Origin: Setoptus koraiensis
Taxonomy: Eukaryota; Arthropoda
DNA: 64,000 nucleotides
Reading direction: 5' to 3'
Assembly (NCBI GenBank): GCA_048013815.1
Contig: CM106586.1
Span: 3,906,001 to 3,970,000 of the forward strand
Shown here: positions 47,524 through 60,100 of the stretch, in pieces
Numbering within the stretch: the first letter of the stretch is position 1
Layout: each line of letters opens with the position of its first letter
Made by a program: the position numbers and the translations under genes
Notes under the pieces: model-generated
Database searches by the model: none
Seen by the model: only the letters and a program-made list of their open reading frames with translations
What the model was told of the DNA's origin: nothing

Positions 47524-49042
47524 CTCGCTGCCGATAATTGTTGTGCTTGTGACGATTATGTCCGATGAGCATGAATAATTAAAATCAATGATGAAATTTG
47601 ATTCAAGTTAGAAAATTTGCATCGTTATATATTTACATATATACTAGATAGTGTAACGGTATGCATTGGCGTGTTAGTTGTTGCGATTGATTTCGTGTGA
47701 AAATAAACAATGATATTTAATGTTTCAAACACATATGACACACGCACCATTGTTGAATGCACCCGATGCAGAGCTTGCTCCAAACACGACAAGCACACAG
47801 GAGCGCTGCGCCATGCGGCATTGTTCCAAACTCATGACAGCACCAATCGCGACTTTCGACAGATTCAGGCGCGACTTTCAATTTTCAAAATTTGTCACAC
47901 AAAAATTGTGTAGGCGCCATTTAACAGGCTCGCCAGAAACTTGTTGGCAAAAAGTTTACTTGTTCACAAATTTTCGCCACGCTTGACCTTGTGAAGTAAT
48001 CTGTCTTCTCTTGGCCAGTCGAGCAGCGATCTGGCCAGGAAAGAGCGATCTGAAAAGGGCCTCCGAGAGAACAGAAATCAGTTAACTCTGAGGGAGCGGA
48101 CTCACTCGTCTCGTTCGTTTAATTCGCCTCATTTATCTCCTCAGTCTCACTTGTGAGGCCGCCCCAGAGGTGGCACGAGCATAATGCAGATTTAGAGCCA
48201 CAATCCATTCTGTCTGTCTGGCTGGCGACCACCAAAGATTCGTTTAGTCAATGTAAATTTGCTCAGAGATCGTAAATCTTCGAATCGCATGCTTCGTTTC
48301 GGCTGGCCCAATGGCGGCTCGGTATCAGCACTGTTGGGTTTTCCGGTTTTTAAAAAGTGAACTTCTGTGGTGCTCACTCGTTAGTGTTGGCTCACATTAT
48401 TGTCAATAGTCACGAGATGCTGCTGTGCGAGTCGTGAGTTGTAAGTTGAGACACAAGTAATTGGTCCTAATGGGCACATTAAATAACAAACAGTTTGTGG
48501 TAGCGTCGTCGACATGTTCAACTACTAGACACGTAAATCCATGCAGCTAATGGGGTTGTATTTTATTGTGCAAAGTCGTGTTGGTCGTCGTGGTCGTCGG
48601 TCGGCCGGTCGGCCGGTCGTGCTTGCTCAGTGACGCAAGCACCGGCTCTCATTATTGTCTCAAATTAGATTCGGGTGTCTGGCCTTACACAGCAGAGCTG
48701 AACCTGTCGTTATTGTTATTCATTTGTTTGCCACAGATTCCGCGAACATTTGCCAGCAAGTGTTGTTGTTGTTTGTCGAGCTCGGCACGAGGGGCCTGTT
48801 CGCAAGCGAGTAACAGGTAGCTCGGCAAGTTTGTGTAGCAGCAGCAGCAGCAGCAGCAGTACATTACACAAACCTGGCAAAACAAAAAGCACAACAGTAA
48901 CAATGAAAATGATTTCCAAACAATATTAGCAGTATATAGACAACAGCAACAACAACAACAAACAGTTTCTCCATTAGCGCCATTTCAGTTATCACCGCCG
49001 GTTATAATTAAGCATAACCACCAACAACTAAACATAGACAAA
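47524..49042. other. intergenic; no supported gene
   Basis: It holds the probable promoter of the minus-strand 208-residue gene and the 5' region of the small exon at 49043. A minus-strand frame at 48192-48377 has protein-like wording but no ATG near its start and no clear splice context. A CAG run (about 48838-48858) and CGGCCGGTCGGCCGG (about 48600-48615) are the only repeats of note. Confidence 0.45.
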
Positions 49043-49135
49043 ATGCGCAAAATTCACGGCGCCAGCCAGTCGGGCCTGCTCCAACCGCCGCTACAACCAA
49101 CAACTGGCACCGACGTTGGCAAGGATATTAGCAAG
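49043..49135 (+). CDS. possible first coding exon (31 codons)
   Basis: ATG 49043 begins MRKIHGASQSGLLQPPLQPT and runs 31 codons to AAG followed by a GTGAGA donor, phase 0. The upstream sequence looks like a leader. I could not find the exon it joins; the membrane protein starting at 57175 would need an in-phase acceptor that I do not see clearly. Unknown family. Confidence 0.35.
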
Positions 49136-49259
49136 GTGAGAATTGAGATAAAATTGGTGCAACTAGATTGGTGCAACAGTTAGGAAGCAAGCATGTAACA
49201 CGGATGACGATGATATAACTCCAACCATATAATGCATGACTAAATAATCAGCTTTGTTT

Positions 49260-49315
49260 GGCTGGCTGGCTGGACTAAATCGTTGCTGTTGTTGTTGCTG
49301 TTGTTGCTGTTGTGC
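49260..49315 (+). repeat. GGCT and GTTGCT repeats
   Basis: Three ggct units followed by a GTT/GCT run; a further GTT run lies at 49393-49416. Minus-strand poly-Gln frames here are spurious. Confidence 0.7.
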
Positions 49316-49708
49316 AGTTAATACAAAATGATAAATATCTATTTGGCAAGTCGAAAATAAAGGGCGTTGACCAACGTTGTTTCTAAAAGTTGTTGCCGTT
49401 GTTGTTGCGGTTGTTGGCTGCCGGCTGCGAGATTCACCCTCGACCATTTCGGACCATGTCCGACACAAGCGGTTTAGTGTGACAAGTTCAAGTATGACAC
49501 ATTAGGGTTGTCCAGCTCACAGTTGATTTATGTTATCATTAATGTTCGAGTTACCTGTTCATAACCGACACACACGGTTGGCCGGCCGGCCGGCCGGCCG
49601 GGCCCGAGTAAGCGCGATCGGCAACGGCTATTTACACATGAATAGTTGAAAATAAGCCACAATGTTTGTGTGTCGCTCGCTGTCGGTGTTTATCGCTGGT
49701 GTGTGTTA

Positions 49709-49756
49709 ATGGCCAATGATGAAAAGAAGAATGGTCACACTGTAGCTATTCACCAG
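49709..49756 (+). CDS. possible alternative first coding exon (16 codons)
   Basis: ATG 49709 opens MANDEKKNGHTVAIHQ and ends at a GTAAAA donor in phase 0, the same phase as the exon at 49043. The pair could be alternative first exons of one gene. It is short, so chance is possible. Confidence 0.22.
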
Positions 49757-50959
49757 GTAAAATTTTTTGTATCATTATTATTATTATCATGTAATGTCGG
49801 CCTGACCGGACACACTACATTTGGCAATGGGCAGATTGAAATGTCGCCGAGGTTCAAGAGCACGAAAAGTAGTGGCGGCGGCAGCAGTTTTTGCAACCAT
49901 TATTATTATGTCTCGTTGTTTGTTATCAGTTTGTTTAGATTTTTCATCGTTTACACCTAATCTCATGAGGGCTCGTAAAGGTGGTTTGTGCGTCGCCAGA
50001 ATGCGATCACAATCTCATTGGCTCGCTTGCATTGATACCAGTTGATTTAGATATCAAATGAGGGCAAAAATTGATTTCGCTCTCTCTCTCTCTCTCTCTC
50101 TCGCTGGCTGGCCATCGATCTCTGTCAGACCGCTAATGAGCAGTGATTTTATTGGTGGCCATTCAATTGGGCGATGACGATGAGATAATCAGTCAGAGCG
50201 ACAAGTGTGTTAGCAAAAATAGCATTAATGAGAAGAGCCTGACAAGAGGAAGTGCAAGCACAAGACAAATAGACAAAGTCTTAGTCGTCTGATAAATAGA
50301 GATAAGAGAACAACAGTGATCAGAGATTCAAGGTCGACTTGAAATGCGCACTCACTGTTGCCGTTGTTGTCTCAACAGGTACGAAGATGAAGCCACTCGA
50401 CGTTGTTTGCTTACCTGTTTCGCTTACCTGCCCACTGTATTACAGTCTGTAAGTATACAATACTATACAATGCGGAGGTATCTTGTCTGGGGCTGCTGCT
50501 GGAATTCGCTGTCTAGCTAGTTGATGTTTTTGTTAATTTGCACCTAGTGTAAGCAGCTATTAACAGCAGCAGCAGCAGCAGCGGTATAACAAAGTGTTGG
50601 GTTTGCGATCGCAGCGATAGCAATCGATCGTTAGCAAGCAAACTTATTTTACCTCATTTTCAAATCAAATACCAATTGATGCACTGTTGTTGATTGTGCA
50701 AACAACTGCAACAAGTGTGCTTGATTGGCTGCCAACATCGATTGTGTATTAGCGCTATAAGGAATTAATTCAATTTGGAAGCTCTGCCGCCGGTGGACTC
50801 GTCTGAATAAATTGTTTTTTAACACACTTTTGTGTGTTTATCCAGCAGTTATCTGGCAGTTATCTCCAGCCAAAACACTTGATGGATCTGTGCCCAGCAT
50901 CCAGAGGGTAGCTGGGCACAGTATTGTTAAAACATGGGTGCACCTTCCTGTTCCCATGG

Positions 50960-51008
50960 TACCCATAACTTACGGTTCTTATAGGATAAGAACCATAAGT
51001 TATGGGTA
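50960..51008. repeat. hairpin with 22-bp arms, one mismatch
   Basis: Left arm 50960-50981 starts tacccataacttacggttct; right arm 50987-51008 is its complement with one mismatch (giving a G:T-type pair), and the loop is 5 nt. CCATG boxes flank it on both sides. A second, smaller hairpin (9-bp arms tgtgcccag/ctgggcaca) lies just upstream at about 50889-50920. Confidence 0.8.
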
Positions 51009-53678
51009 TGTCCATGTTTGTTTGCTTGCAAAAATAAATTGCCTAGCTAACAATTGCAAATGCTAGCTTGTAAGAATGCCCCTCTTATACCCGCCTGTAC
51101 CGAAAGAATACCCAGTTGGTTGGTTAGTATGTCAGTTGGTTGTATTCGACTGATCTTGGCACTGTCTTGCCACTGTCTCGCCACTGTCTCGCCACTGGGC
51201 CTGTCTGGCTGGCGCTAGATGTCACCACTAGTCGGCGGTTGTTGATTGCGCAAACATAAGAACACTCCCACCAATTGGTGTAGTTAGTTAGTTGTTGGTA
51301 TCCCGGCAAGTGCTTGCTGGCAAAACTAAATAAAAAGTTGTGTGCAGCTTGCAGTTGGCCTAACGAGTCACTTGCAACTTGTTTCTCTCATTATTGTTGT
51401 TGTTGTTGCTGCTGTCGCTGTTGTCGTTGTTGTTGTGCCAAGCTAACACATAATAATCTATTCTGCACATTGCACACATTCTTTGATTTTCAAATAAGTA
51501 AGTAGCTGCAAAAACGTAGACACACAGAAAGAATTCACCTGACAACATTCACCTGTGGGCAAGTGGAGATGCGCGCAAGTTTGATTAAATATTAGACACA
51601 CAACGACAATTACACTGCATTCGCTAAACTAACTAAAACAGGTGAGCACAGGTGAGCACAGGTGAGTGAGTGAGCAGCAGGCAAAGGCGTGATCAAGTTG
51701 GCGTCGGCTTGTTGGCGCCAAGCGAGTTGCTACAACACAGCAAGTTAACAGTTTTAGAGCGAGCTTGCCAGACAGTTGGTTAATTAGTTGGCAGGAGCGT
51801 CGCAAGAGCGAGCCAAAACGTAGCAGCAGCATCGGCAATGGTGACACGAAGCGCCAAATGAACGCAAATGTTGAGCAAAACATCGACAACTTCAAGCATC
51901 GGACAAAACAAATAATAATAAAATAATAATACAATTACAGTTACGTCAAATCTGTCGCCTTGAACAAGCAAACAAATCATCAAATAATCACGTGTGTGCA
52001 ACAACCAAAACAAATGTTGACAGTTGACACTGGCAACATTATATTTTATTAATATTTTATATTATTATATTGTAAGAAGCAGCCCAAGAAGATCATATGA
52101 CGGCGTGGTCGTCAGCGGACAAGCAGCGCCCATCAAGTGACAGCCATCGAGTGACAACTGTCAGACACTCATCAATGATACGCTCGATCATCATGATAAC
52201 AACGACAACAAAAGCGACTAGAATTCATTCAGCAAATCACAATATTATTATAATTATAAGGTAAGCGTTGCGTGAATCGATTTGAGCGCCACTTGAGGGC
52301 CTCATGTTGAGGCCATCGCCAATCAGCGATTCACAATGGCGTGCACTTGTTATGCGAGATCTAAACAATTGATAATTCATGGATAATAGCTAATTATCCG
52401 TAAATATCGACCATAACTGTTTGCAAATGTCGACCATAACTGTCCGTTGATATCATCCGTGAATATCCATAAATAAGCAAGCATGAATATCGACACACAC
52501 TGACAATTATCTGGCAATTATTTGTCAGCTCGACAGCAAGCTACAGCTCGACAGGTGAAATGTCAGAATGATATTTCGCCGTTGTGTGGCCGAATTGGTT
52601 TGGACGCGACGGCGCCGCCAACCAACTCAGACCCAAATCACAATTCGCAAATCACAATTCGCAAATCACAATTCGCAAATCACAAATGGCGCCACCGTTG
52701 CGGCCACCCAAGTGGCTCGTTCCGGCCGGCGAGACAACTCGCCTCGCCGGCCGACAGGTGAGACTGGTCATCGTGTTGTGTTGGCGCTGCCGTTGTTGTT
52801 GTCGTTGCGTTGTTGTTGTCGTTGTTGTGTGGCCGTAGTGGCCGTTTTGTGGCCGCTCATTGTGTGTTGGTCGAGAAGCGCTTTCGCTCGTTATTGTTAT
52901 TGTCTTGAGTCAACTGATCAACTGTCTGGCTTGTTTGTTTCTGACTGTTTGTTCGGACATGTAGCGTAAGCGTTTTGTATAATCCGGCCGGACAGTTGCA
53001 GATAGCACGCCGGCCGGCAGGCTGGCGTGCCGTCGGCCAGAAGAAGCGAGCATAAAAAGTAAGAGCTTGCCGGAATAAACAAATATGTTTCAATTCAATG
53101 CTGGCCGACTAAATCACTGGTAGAGCGGCAATTTTCAATTTTGAATTTTCATTTGCAAATTGTTCATTTGCATTGTTGCCTTGTGTAATTGCCGGCCATT
53201 TGCCGCTCATGATTGAAGCGTGTTGTTCGGGCAGCTACAGAATGTGATTTTAAGCAGACGAGCGCTACAAAGAATGTCCCAACTGAAGAAGCGCCACCAC
53301 CAATAGGCTCAAATGAATTCGCTTATGGCTCACCAATATCTGGCCAAACTGGCCGTGTGGGCAAACTTGAATTCATCGTCATCGGCCTAGCCCGTGAATG
53401 GGGGGGTTAGGCGAGCCAAAGGAGCAGCAAAGGAGAGCATTGGAGTATTAATTCAATGGCTCTTCAATGGCCAATGGATCAATTGAGAAGAATTGAAAAG
53501 ATTCGCGCAGATTATCGTGTTATTTGAACAGCATGTTCGCATGCTGTTCGAACAACGAATGTTCTCATTCTCAGCGAGCTTCTTTCTCGAGCCTTGCCAC
53601 GGCATGCAACACATCGGACCGTTATTGTTGTTGGTGCGGCCCGAGTTGCGAGCTCGCACCGCATTATACATGCAAGCC

Positions 53679-53742
53679 ATTGGACGGTTTGTATATTGGA
53701 CGGTTTGTGTATTGGACGGTTTGCGTATTGGACGGTTTGTAT
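53679..53742 (+). repeat. 16-bp minisatellite, four copies
   Basis: Four tandem copies of attggacggtttgtat with single-base changes. Confidence 0.9.
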
Positions 53743-54439
53743 GGCAGATGAGGGCCGCCGGTGCGTGAATGCCGGCTGACGAATGAATGAGCGACCAAAT
53801 GAGACGAAACGCAAAGAATCGAAATGATTCGAAACGAAGTGGCACACTCAAGATGAGCATGGCGAGATTGCGACCGACAAGCGGCGCAGATAAACGCCGT
53901 TAATGAGACACGGGGAAGCTCACTCTCCTTTTATCTAAATATCCGCTTTATTATAACTGTTGTTGTTGTTGCCGCTGTTGTTGTCGTTGCCGCTGTTGTT
54001 GTCGTTGCCGCTGTTGTTGCTGTTGCTGTTGTTGTTGCTGTTGTTGTTGGATCATCCGGCTGTAATGAGTTACGACCAGCGCGCCAGCATGAGCCGATGA
54101 TGGATGATACTCTCGCCTCTCAATATTTATTTGTCTATCTTGGTGGCGGCGCAACAATGACAGCCGTTGTCGTCGTCGTCCATGCTGCACACCGGCAACG
54201 ACAATCGTTGTTGTTGTTGCCGTTGTTGCTGTCGTTGTTGTTGTTGATGTTGCTGTCGTTGGTGTCGCTGTTGTTGCCGTTGTTGTTGTTGTGCAGCGCC
54301 CGCAAACAAACAGGCAACAGGCGGCGTCAGTGGTGCCGGTGTTTGTGCCCAAAAGATGGTGGCCAACTAGTTGCCAGTTTGCGTCGCAGCATCTTGCGAG
54401 CGGCACACAGGTAAAGTACAGGTGAGCAGCAGGCCGAGA

Positions 54440-54545
54440 GCGGGCGAAGAGCGGCCAAGAAGCGGCCAAGAAGCGGCCAAGAAGCGGCAGAGAAGCGGCC
54501 AAGAAGCGGCAGAGAAGCGGCCAAGAAGCGGCAGAGAACGGGCCA
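54440..54545 (+). repeat. 12-bp minisatellite gcggccaagaa
   Basis: About eight tandem copies of gaagcggccaa/gaagcggcaga-type units. Being a multiple of three it gives open frames on both strands, with no start or splice context to suggest a gene. Confidence 0.85.
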
Positions 54546-57174
54546 GCAGCAACAGGTGAATAACAGGCGAACGCAGGGACAACTTCCTATAAGGAGCAAT
54601 CTCGTTACCGTTGGCCGAGCCGAGCGAATAGCGGTTAGCGCGCGAAAATTGCAATTTCGTTAGCTTGCCAGCCAGCCCGGCAGCCAGCCAGCCCGGCAGA
54701 GCGGCAGCCAAACGGCAGCGAGAGCCAACAAAGTAAGACGACGTCGTCGTCATTATTCTTCCAGTTGCCTCCATCTATTCTCTCCAGATATCACTGTCTC
54801 TGTCTCTGTTTCCATTCGATTGATAATTGAAACAACAAGTGCGCTGTTTCGGCGCTTGTTGTCGCTATTGCGACTGGTTTCACTTGTTGTCTCATGCCCG
54901 TCGTCTCATGCCCGTCGTCTCATGTTTGTTGTGCCGGCAACAGCGCTCTCGGCAAGCCAATTGGCAAGCCAAAGTGAACTGATACAAGCAACTGTCCGCC
55001 GCTTGAGTGTATTTGTCGTTGCGACTTGACGAGGCGCCCCACAGCAAGACAGCAACGCAACGACACAGCAACATAACAACAACAACACAACAACAACAAC
55101 AACAACAACACAACAACAACAACACAACAACAACAACACAACAACAACAACGCAACGACGAGCGCTTGTCGCTGTCTAGCCAATCGGACAAACTATCATT
55201 TCGACTTGTCGCCAGTCAGACAGTCACAGCTCGGCATCAACTGTCAGCGATGCTGACATGTGATGCTGAGCTGTGTCGTAAAAATTGAGCGCCACTTGCC
55301 AGTGAAAAGCAACCCAAAATACCGAATACAAACAATAAACTGGCTCATCATTTATCACTGTGTTACGTCACCATGACATTAACATGATAAGCAGGCGAGG
55401 GATTTTCAGCGCTCGCCCGGCCGCTGTCTTGTCAGTCATGAGAATATCAAACATACTGTATTAACAGGCGTAATGTAAAAGTGTAATACATAATGTATTA
55501 TGTATATAATATTATATAGTCATTTGATTCCGCGGGCCATTCTCGCCATATATCGACGCAACCGCAAACAGATAAAAGGAGAGAGAGAGAGAAACAGACT
55601 GACAAGAGATTGTGAGATGGCAAGACCGATCGCAAGGGTTATGTTAGCGTGTTCGTTGTGATGATGACGAATATTAATAGTTTGCAATTAATAGTGGCGG
55701 CTGCAAACAACGCACATTGTATTATGTAATGTGTCGCGTTGCATATTGTTGCCAAAACTGCTTGCTGCTTGCATAAACGTATTCGTGTGTCGGACACAAT
55801 GTTGTCAACTGACATTCGCACTGACAACTACAGCTCACTTACGTAATCAGTGGCGCGCATTGTGTTGCTCGTTGTGCAAATGGCAACAATTGTCACGCTA
55901 TTCAAATCAGATTCGTCACATCATATTACATATTACATAAATTATTATTTATTTATATTCTATGAACAAGTGACAATCAGTGGCAAGCACTTGCTCACTG
56001 AATGACGACGCCGCTCTTGACAAGCGATCAAACTGCGCAAGCTGACAACGACAATACTGGCCATTCGACCATATATTCGGCCAGATATTTGCCACAAATG
56101 TTACATGCAAATTTGTTGGACACAAATTTTCGAATCGCCACAATTTGGCAAATGGTCAAATCGCCAGCATTGTGTGCATTTCATTAATTTGCTTAATTAA
56201 GGGCGCTCGTGCTACTGCATGCATTCATCTTGGCAATGTATACGCAAAGTAAATACATTGATGATAAAATAAATTTTGCTACATCCGTTTGATTCGCGTC
56301 GATCGGTACATGTGCGGGGGCGTCACGTCAAGCTCGCTCGGGCACGTATGTGCGCGCAGTTGAAATGGACAAATAAATAAGGTGAATGTCCAATAATCAA
56401 TTATGTGTCCTTTTTGTCGTCATCAATTATCGCGACGCACGAACACACAGGGCCTTTTTGTGCTTGTCAGATAATCTCACAAGTCACATTGTCAGATCCT
56501 TTTGGCTGGTTGCCTGTTGTCGCTGGGCTCGCACCAAACAAACAGCTCGCCTCTGGTCGCTGCTCGCACAAGCTGTTGCGCCGCCCCCGCATTTCGCTAT
56601 TGCGCATTCAATGATAATAATAATAAAAATTCAATTAACTCACTATCACTTGAAATAGACTATTTTTTGTTGTTTCTGTTTCTGTTGAGCCAACTCTGTT
56701 GAGCCAACAGAAACACACAACGACATCTTCTGCCACTGCCACTGCCACTGCCACTGCCATTGGCAAGCACTGTAACTTTTCACTGTAACTAATCATGGCG
56801 ATGATAATAATTTATTATTGCCTCTTATCTCGCTCAATCAAATGCACCTGCTGCTCGCAATGATTACCCTTGGCCAACGATTATGCCGACCAATGGTTTT
56901 AATGGTAGCTACAAGCAGCAAACAACAAAACCATTAGCCAGCAATTAGAGCCGACTGTCGCACTTTATTTAGCCACTCATACGGCAGCACTTTATTTGGT
57001 TATTGGCACGGGCTTGAAAGGGTCGGCTGCACGGGCATCTTGGCACAACAATAACAATAATTAACAGTAATTAATGGTCATAAAATAGAATAAAATAAAA
57101 TAAAATAAAATAAGACAACAAAATCACATCAAGTGTTAGGCAGCAGATGCGAATGCAAACAATTGGCAACGATC

Positions 57175-60100
57175 ATGGATAAACAGAGCAGCGTCAATTG
57201 CACGCGAGTCACACTAATTGTGACCAATTTATTATCGCTATTATTGGGCGTCTCAGGATTCATATTGGGCTTTGCCAGGCCCAACGTTCTCCATTTTGTG
57301 TCCGTCAGCGGCTACCAAGTGTCGCTGGCCTCACTGTGCCTCATCGGGTCGGCCTCGCTAGGATTATTTGCGGCCATCACACTCAATCAGCGCCTGTTGC
57401 TGTCGTACGCGACGCTCATAATAGGGTAAGTGTAACAATCTACTGTCTACATATCTATCATTGTATACTACTTTATGTTATTGGCTATTATTGGCTGTTA
57501 TTGGCTATTATTGGCTATTATTGGCTATTATTGGCTGTTGTCGGGTATTATTAGCTCATTATCATGAGGCATCAGCGGACATCATTGGCTGTTACATGTA
57601 TTATTAGATGTTGTCAGACATTATTAGATATCGTTGGACGTCAATAGATGGTGTCAGACATCGTGGGCACTGTCGTTGGGCATTGTTTGTCAATGATAAA
57701 ATTGGTTACATAACATAACTACTTCTAACAGTGTAAGCCAAAGTGTGTCGACAAACCATAGACACACCGTTGAATGATGTTGCCGGGCGCAAACCGAGCA
57801 ACCGGCCCACTGGTGGCACTGGCATTTAGGCCAATCAGGCCGTAATCACATGTTGCTAACTGGTTGTTGAGAGGCAACAAGACAGACAACAAATACTGTC
57901 AAATATTGCACAATAGATGAGATTAAATTAGACCTACGCCGATGGCCGATGATTGATTAAGCCTGCGCCAGCTGGCCACATCGCTAAATCGCATGCTGCC
58001 GAAACTGACTCACGGGCTCAACAGTGTCGACTGGTTTATTACGACATTTCACTCACTAGATAACTGTGCTGTTACGTAACTGTGCTGTTGCGTAACTTTG
58101 AGGTGCAACTGTGCAATGTAAATCACTGTGATGCATTACGACACACACAATCGAATTGGATTTCAAATTGGATTCCATCTCAATGGTGACGCAATCGATA
58201 ATTGAAAACATGGCAACAGTTGAACCTTTATTGTTGTTTGGTGCAGGCCATTAGCTTATTATATTATTGTATCGACATCATGCAGCATTATACGGCATCA
58301 TGCAGCATTATATGGCACTATACGGCATCACACAGCATCACACAGCATTATTATATAACATATATTATATAACATTATATAACATTATTTAACAGTGTGC
58401 GCTCATTGTGTCCAGCGACCGGCTGTCAGCTTGATAGTTGTTGTTGTTTTTGTTGCAGCGTGTATCTGTTGTCGCTGCGCCGTGTATCTAATGTCGCTGC
58501 AGCGTGTGTCTGTTGTTGTTCAACAGTGCTGGCCAACGACAACAACGCCAACAATGACAAGCAGGCCGATGATGACAGATGATGCTGCCGCCGGTGCAAC
58601 AGCAACAGTCTGTCCAATGCAACATTGCATCTCTCTCACTTCACCTGTTGTGCGCCTGTTGCGCCGATGTTGAACCGATGCTTTGCAACTGGCTGCTACA
58701 CGCTGTCAGCTGACACTGTTAGTCATCACTAGTGAGTCGCTAGCCCGCTAATCCCGCTGACTCGCCTGCTAACTCGCCAGGTGACTCGCCAGGTGAGCAG
58801 ACACCAGCAGTGAGCTGTCTTGTCACTTTTCAGGTTGCTTGTGAAAAGGATTGCGTTGAATGCAGTCACCATGGAAACGCAATAGTAGCTTAGGTATTAT
58901 TCCGTTGTAGCGATAATATGCCTACATGTTTAAGTGGTCGCTGTGTGTCATTGTCTGGTGCGTCGTTGTCATTGTTGGCCAACCACCACTACTTGTACTT
59001 TCAACAGCAACAGCAACAGCAACAGCAACAACCACAACAACAGCAACGACAACAACAGCAGCAACGGCAACAATACTGACTGCTGCTGTCGCCCACCCCA
59101 TGCTGTCCACCCACTGAAAACAGATACACCCGAAAATAGCGTTATATCGATCGATTGTGTTGTGTCGACTGGCTGCTTTTACTTGAGCTTCCCGAAGCAA
59201 TCAACAAATTCACAATAACGGTCTGCACTTTGGCGGCTGCTTGCACCGACTCGCAGCTCGCCATTGGCAGCTTGTGAGTTACAAGTTGCAAAATACAAGC
59301 AAATTCAAGCTGTCAGTTGCCAGCTGAAAGTTACCTGTTGTCCGGCAACAAGCGTGTGTGTGTGTGTGTGTCGAGGACAACGGACAAAGGAAACCACAAA
59401 GCGACCAACATAACAACTTGTTGCAAGCGACACTGTGTTTACAAACCGTCAAGCTTGTCTGTCCGGCCTCGTTGGTCTCGCTGAAAATGGCAAGCCCTGA
59501 CTGACAGCGCCATTTCATTTTTCAGACACTTGTTGTTTGTGGGATCGGTTTCGATTAAATCCAATTCGATTTCTCTCCAATATCCAGCTAAACTCAAACA
59601 ACAGGTAACATCTTATTATCCGTCACTGTGTTTCTGCTGCTCCCTCGACCAGTGTCACTCCCGACACAGTCTGTAGCACGCACTCTCTACTACAGAATGC
59701 GAGTCTGTAGTAGAGACTCTGTTGTACGGGGATGGATAAATTGTGTGGCCCCAAATAAACGTGCCACCAACGTGATACAGTAGACACTCAATGACAGTGT
59801 GAATGATAGCTTATGTGATAAGACAGATTATATGCCATTATTTACAAATAATGGCAACGCACACAACAACATTAATCAACTTGTTCAGCGCGAACAATTG
59901 CATATTTCAGCCAACAAACGCAGCGGCCCAAACAAATAGACGACAGACCTTGACCAACGGTTTATCACGTCGATAATCATAAAGGTCGTACGAGCCTAGT
60001 TAGCTCTTGCAGTCTGACAAGACCGCCAAACACTAACAATTAATTCAATCTGCCATCTTCACCGTGTCCTGTCATATCTGTCATCCCGTCGTATTTCGTC

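Larger units (their letters stand above)
49757..57174. other. repeat-rich intron/intergenic stretch
   Basis: No complete gene can be supported. Notable contents: CT run (50081-50102), two adjacent hairpins (50893-51008), CAGGTGAGCA repeats (51640-51665), 14-bp AAATCACAATTCGC repeats (52632-52686), a 16-bp array (53679-53742), GTT/GCC runs (53957-54050 and 54205-54295), a 12-bp GCGGCCAAGAAG array (54440-54545), CAA runs (55075-55155), AAAAT repeats (57085-57112) and ACTGCC repeats (56731-56760). The frame at 53951-54502 on the minus strand is a poly-Gln/poly-Thr artefact. Confidence 0.5.

Noticed and set aside
48192-48377. Minus-strand frame with protein-like wording (EPPLGQPKRSMRFEDLRSLS)
   Set aside because: No ATG near the start, a stop directly upstream and no clean acceptor in the right phase; kept only as a weak possibility.
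53951-54502. 183-codon minus-strand frame with Gln and Thr runs
   Set aside because: Built almost wholly from GTT/GCC and 12-bp repeats; the non-repeat parts show no domain or splice sites.
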